Shown in pieces: positions 43,291 to 43,796 of a DNA stretch of 43,796 bases (position 1 is the stretch's first letter; each line of letters begins with the position of its first letter). Made by a program: the position numbers and the translations under genes. Under the pieces are notes generated by a model. It was not told where the DNA came from. It saw only the letters and a program-made list of their open reading frames with translations, and searched no databases. Source of the stretch: Spirochaetota bacterium (lineage in GTDB: Bacteria > Spirochaetota > UBA4802 > UBA5368). Location of the stretch: contig JADFDB010000006.1 in NCBI GenBank assembly GCA_018263175.1, positions 1-43,796 of the forward strand. The letters run 5' to 3'.

Positions 43291-43796
43291 ATGATCCACG
43301 TTCCAAATTTCCACATAGTGCGCATAACGGCGGCGGTTTTTGCGGTGTTCGCCTTCCTTCTTGTGCCCGAGTCGGTGGTGCGGCGGGAATTCCCGGGCTA
43401 CCGCGTCGTGCTCGACCCCGGCCATGGCGGCATGTCCCTTCCCGGGTACTCCCGGCACGGTGATCGGTATGACCTGCTGTCGGGGGCCTATCTGCAGCCT
43501 TTCAAGGAGGGCGCGTCGTGGGGCGCCATCGAGGAGCACGAGGTGGTGTATGAGATCGCAAAAAAAGCGGCCAGCCTGCTTGCGCTCTGCGGAGAGGGGG
43601 GAGATTTCGCCACCTTCAGCCGGCTGCTCGAACGGTATGCGATTGAAGCCCCGGAGCGGATTACGGTGGATGTTTCACTCAGCCGGGGGGATTCGCGCGA
43701 CAGAGATGAGATCCGCCGGCGCATGGACCCCAACGCGGAATTCAGACTGTTCGATTATCCCGGCCCCGATGGCTCACTTCGTCCCGGCAGGATATC
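43291..43796 (+). CDS. N-acetylmuramoyl-L-alanine amidase, N-terminal part (runs off window)
   Basis: The frame is open to the window end, so it is absent from the ORF track. It starts at the ATG at 43291 after a weak site, with a membrane or signal helix (RITAAVFAVFAFLLVPESVV) and then the Amidase_3 zinc motif YRVVLDPGHGG, with His in PGHGG and Glu in EEHEVVYEIAKK. It cleaves the amide between MurNAc and L-Ala in peptidoglycan. Between the His and Glu motifs is a longer-than-usual insert (GYSRHGDRYDLLSGAYLQPF). An upstream ATG (43277) is blocked by a stop. The C-terminus is missing. Confidence 0.8.
   Translation, partial: MIHVPNFHIVRITAAVFAVFAFLLVPESVVRREFPGYRVVLDPGHGGMSLPGYSRHGDRYDLLSGAYLQPFKEGASWGAIEEHEVVYEIAKKAASLLALCGEGGDFATFSRLLERYAIEAPERITVDVSLSRGDSRDRDEIRRRMDPNAEFRLFDYPGPDGSLRPGRI

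Overview
The window (43.8 kb, GC-rich, dense, mostly short operons) looks like the chromosome of a diderm, probably anaerobic or microaerophilic bacterium. Several encoded proteins have export signals or beta-barrel character. The ribonucleotide reductase is the oxygen-independent B12 type, and heme is made by the siroheme-dependent (Ahb) route. The class III adenylate cyclase ending, the alanine/lysine-rich secreted orphans and the general gene mix remind me of deep-branching Spirochaetota (Leptospira-like relatives). This placement is an inference from gene flavour, not a proven assignment. There are no phages, transposons, integrases or CRISPR arrays.

Layout. 0-2 kb: end of one and all of a second membrane/envelope protein that share a C-terminal module. 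2-5.5 kb: carA and nrdJ. 5.5-10.4 kb, minus strand: a putative outer-membrane protein, a relic fusing the remains of amtB and glnB, an HD-domain protein, then an operon of an unknown protein, a HisJ-like PHP phosphatase and a PgeF/YfiH protein. 10.4-11.05 kb: gene-poor, with a second relic joining a response-regulator start to a histidine-kinase fragment. 11.05-17.35 kb: a tightly coupled heme operon, hemX-hemA-ahbD-ahbAB(fused)-27-codon ORF-ahbC-sirC, in which every junction is an ATGA overlap. 17.4-21.1 kb, minus: long-chain acyl-CoA ligase and a corrinoid-activating ferredoxin/ASKHA protein. 21.2-24.9 kb, plus: GlgD-like protein, rhomboid protease and an exported degenerate vWA protein, linked by two more tiny ORFs. 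24.9-26.3 kb, minus: lone alpha subunit of an NDP-forming acyl-CoA synthetase. 26.6-29.2 kb: clpB. 29.4-30.0 kb, minus: six-helix membrane protein. 30.3-34.0 kb: three-gene unit of adenylate cyclase, membrane-anchored coiled coil and exported protein, closed by a 54-bp perfect palindrome. 34.1-36.7 kb: AsmA-like protein and, convergently, a DUF2279-like protein. 36.8-38.3 kb, minus: tadA, tRNA-Arg(ACG), a small membrane protein, tRNA-Ser(GCT) and tRNA-Ser(TGA). 38.4-40.7 kb, minus: argB and a UDP-sugar pyrophosphorylase. 40.8-43.8 kb, plus: glycerate 2-kinase, an exported orphan and the start of an N-acetylmuramoyl-L-alanine amidase.

How the genes work together. The heme cluster makes 5-aminolevulinate (HemA), oxidises precorrin-2 to sirohydrochlorin (SirC), and turns siroheme into heme b (AhbAB, AhbC, AhbD). 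The ALA-to-uroporphyrinogen enzymes, the methyltransferase and the chelatase must lie elsewhere. Corrinoid dependence recurs in nrdJ and the corrinoid-activator protein. The tadA gene sits beside the tRNA-Arg(ACG) whose wobble adenosine it is expected to deaminate.

The features most worth a second look are the two deletion-fusion relics, the tiny ORFs that bridge coupled genes with start/stop overlaps, the protein gene placed between tRNAs, the cyclase/coiled-coil/exported-protein unit and the very long perfect palindromes. Gene identifications rest on motifs recognised by eye; no database search was run.
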